Source: Candidatus Dojkabacteria bacterium
GTDB taxonomy: Bacteria > Patescibacteriota > Dojkabacteria > GCA-002793355
Direction of reading: 5' to 3'
Assembly (NCBI GenBank): GCA_015489555.1
Contig: WFZN01000042.1
Coordinates: 1 to 5,930 of the forward strand
Length of the DNA stretch: 5,930 nt
How positions within the stretch are numbered: position 1 is the first letter of the stretch; every line of letters begins with the position of its first letter. The notes beneath the pieces were generated by a model that had not been told where the DNA came from, searched no databases, and saw only the letters and a list, made by a program, of their open reading frames with translations. Positions 4,878 to 5,930 of this stretch are shown piece by piece. A program made the position numbers and the translations under genes.

Positions 4878-5930
4878 ATGATAGGTTTCTTAGTATTTTT
4901 AATTATAATCAATTTGTTAATTATTGTTCACGAGTTTGGGCATTTTATCGCTGCTCGCAAATTGGGGGTTAGGGTGTATGAATTTGCTATAGGTTTTGGC
5001 CCGCGTTTATTTAGTCTACGAAAGGGGTTAGTTACATATAGTATACGGTTGTTTCCTTTTGGAGGATTTGTACATATAGAGGAGGAAGGAGAAGACGGAA
5101 TTTTTAAAGCCAGTCTCTTAAGACAGGTGGTTATTGTCCTTGCTGGTGTTGTTTTAAATTTAATATTAGCGTATGTTGTTTTGCTAGGTTATTTAAACGC
5201 TTCGAAGTATTCCATAAAGAGTGTTTTTGGAATCACACCATATTTTGCTCAAGTTGTTAAGACCAAAGAGTATGTGATACTTAACAAAACGCTTATACCT
5301 GAGCACGAACTAGCAGAGTATACCTTACAAACGGGTAAATTATATGCGATTGTGGAGGTTAGTGGGACATCGGTAAAAACAGTACAACAGTTACGCGATG
5401 TATTAGAGACTGCGCGAAAACAGGGATTAAATAAGGTTAGGATAGTACTTGTTAGCCTTGAAGATAATAAGTCAATAACAAAAGAAGTCAGTTTAAATAA
5501 TGAGGGAAAGTTGGGCATAGAAGTATTTGAATATGCAGAAACTCATTGGAGATATAATGCCGGAGGTGTTGTCAAGAAGCTGACAGCCCCAATAAGATAT
5601 ATGTTTGATTTCTCGCTTGCAACTTTTAAATTAACTGTAGCGATGTTAGATAACAGCCCAAAGGAGTTAGTAAATGAGGGCATAGGTGGACCTGTAGCGC
5701 TTTATGCTGTGGTTGACAGTATGTTAAAAAATAATACTAATTTTGTGGAATATTTAAGCCTATTGGGTCTCTTAAGCCTTAATTTAGCGTTTTTAAATCT
5801 ACTGCCTTTCCCTCCTCTTGATGGTTGGCAGCTTGTGCGTATATTTGTATATAGGTTTGTACCAGCAAAGCGTGTTCGAGCTTTGGTAAAGATTCTTACT
5901 GTGGGGGGAGTTGTAGTTATAATACTATTA
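4878..5930 (+). CDS. rseP: RseP-like M50 site-2 protease (3' end missing)
   Basis: A zinc metalloprotease that cuts transmembrane helices of substrates such as anti-sigma factors. The frame stays open for 351 codons to the window edge, so the C-terminus is missing. A first membrane span (about 3-25) carries the HEFGH zinc motif at 18-22. Then come GFGPRL and the GGFVHIEEEG membrane-associated loop (62-71), a second span at about 84-107, a single PDZ-like domain at about 140-220 with a degraded carboxylate-binding loop, GIGGPV at 268-273, a third span at about 290-310 leading into NLLPFPPLDG (307-316; Asp315 is the third zinc ligand), and a hydrophobic stretch at the edge. The usual LDGG reads LDGW. 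ATG 4878 is 10 bases after the frr stop; an ATG at 4867 reads only four codons. No Shine-Dalgarno sequence is visible. The metalloprotease assignment is secure; the exact subfamily within M50B is less so. Confidence 0.93.
   Translation, partial: MIGFLVFLIIINLLIIVHEFGHFIAARKLGVRVYEFAIGFGPRLFSLRKGLVTYSIRLFPFGGFVHIEEEGEDGIFKASLLRQVVIVLAGVVLNLILAYVVLLGYLNASKYSIKSVFGITPYFAQVVKTKEYVILNKTLIPEHELAEYTLQTGKLYAIVEVSGTSVKTVQQLRDVLETARKQGLNKVRIVLVSLEDNKSITKEVSLNNEGKLGIEVFEYAETHWRYNAGGVVKKLTAPIRYMFDFSLATFKLTVAMLDNSPKELVNEGIGGPVALYAVVDSMLKNNTNFVEYLSLLGLLSLNLAFLNLLPFPPLDGWQLVRIFVYRFVPAKRVRALVKILTVGGVVVIILL

Noticed and set aside
4603..5518. Minus-strand open frames opposite frr and rseP
   Set aside because: Both lie inside conserved genes (frr and the M50 protease) and show no independent coding signal.
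31..5930. UGA recoded to glycine or another amino acid, as in some Patescibacteria
   Set aside because: No gene contains an in-frame TGA and glycines use GGN codons. All five visible stops are TAA or TAG, but five stops are too few to infer that TGA is unused.

Overview
The window looks like a low-GC (roughly 35-40% by eye) bacterial chromosome segment with six genes, all on the plus strand and tightly packed. A Candidate Phyla Radiation (Patescibacteria) origin is my best guess. The reasons are a minimal-length EF-Ts, a ribosomal protein S2 with an added C-terminal helix-hairpin-helix domain, a pruned rpsB-tsf-frr cluster without pyrH, and a single-span membrane protein of a kind I associate with these genomes. 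This placement is inference; no 16S rRNA or other phylum marker is present.

Region 1 (about 1-2521) holds a SufS-type cysteine desulfurase, the sulfur donor enzyme for Fe-S cluster assembly. It is followed after one base by a 407-residue protein of unknown function with one N-terminal membrane span and a large, probably extracytoplasmic part. The two are probably co-transcribed.

Region 2 (2522-2698) is the only sizeable intergenic gap. It holds a weak terminator-like AT hairpin, a candidate extended -10 promoter, a GC-rich nested hairpin, and the only strong Shine-Dalgarno sequence in the window. The hairpin contains CCTCCTT, an exact complement of the downstream AAGGAGG, so the leader could switch between a form that exposes the ribosome binding site and one that hides it. 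This is the most interesting regulatory signal here.

Region 3 (2699-5930) is a translation operon: rpsB (S2 plus HhH domain), tsf (EF-Ts), frr (ribosome recycling factor), then the start of an rseP-like site-2 protease that runs off the window end with 351 codons visible. rpsB/tsf overlap by 17 bases and tsf/frr by 13, with 10 bases between frr and rseP. No good ribosome binding site precedes the last three genes, so their translation is probably coupled to that of rpsB and hence to the leader. Compared with the classical rpsB-tsf-pyrH-frr-(dxr/uppS/cdsA)-rseP order, pyrH and the lipid and isoprenoid genes are absent from this locus.

I saw no tRNA, rRNA, CRISPR array, insertion sequence or sign of recent transfer.
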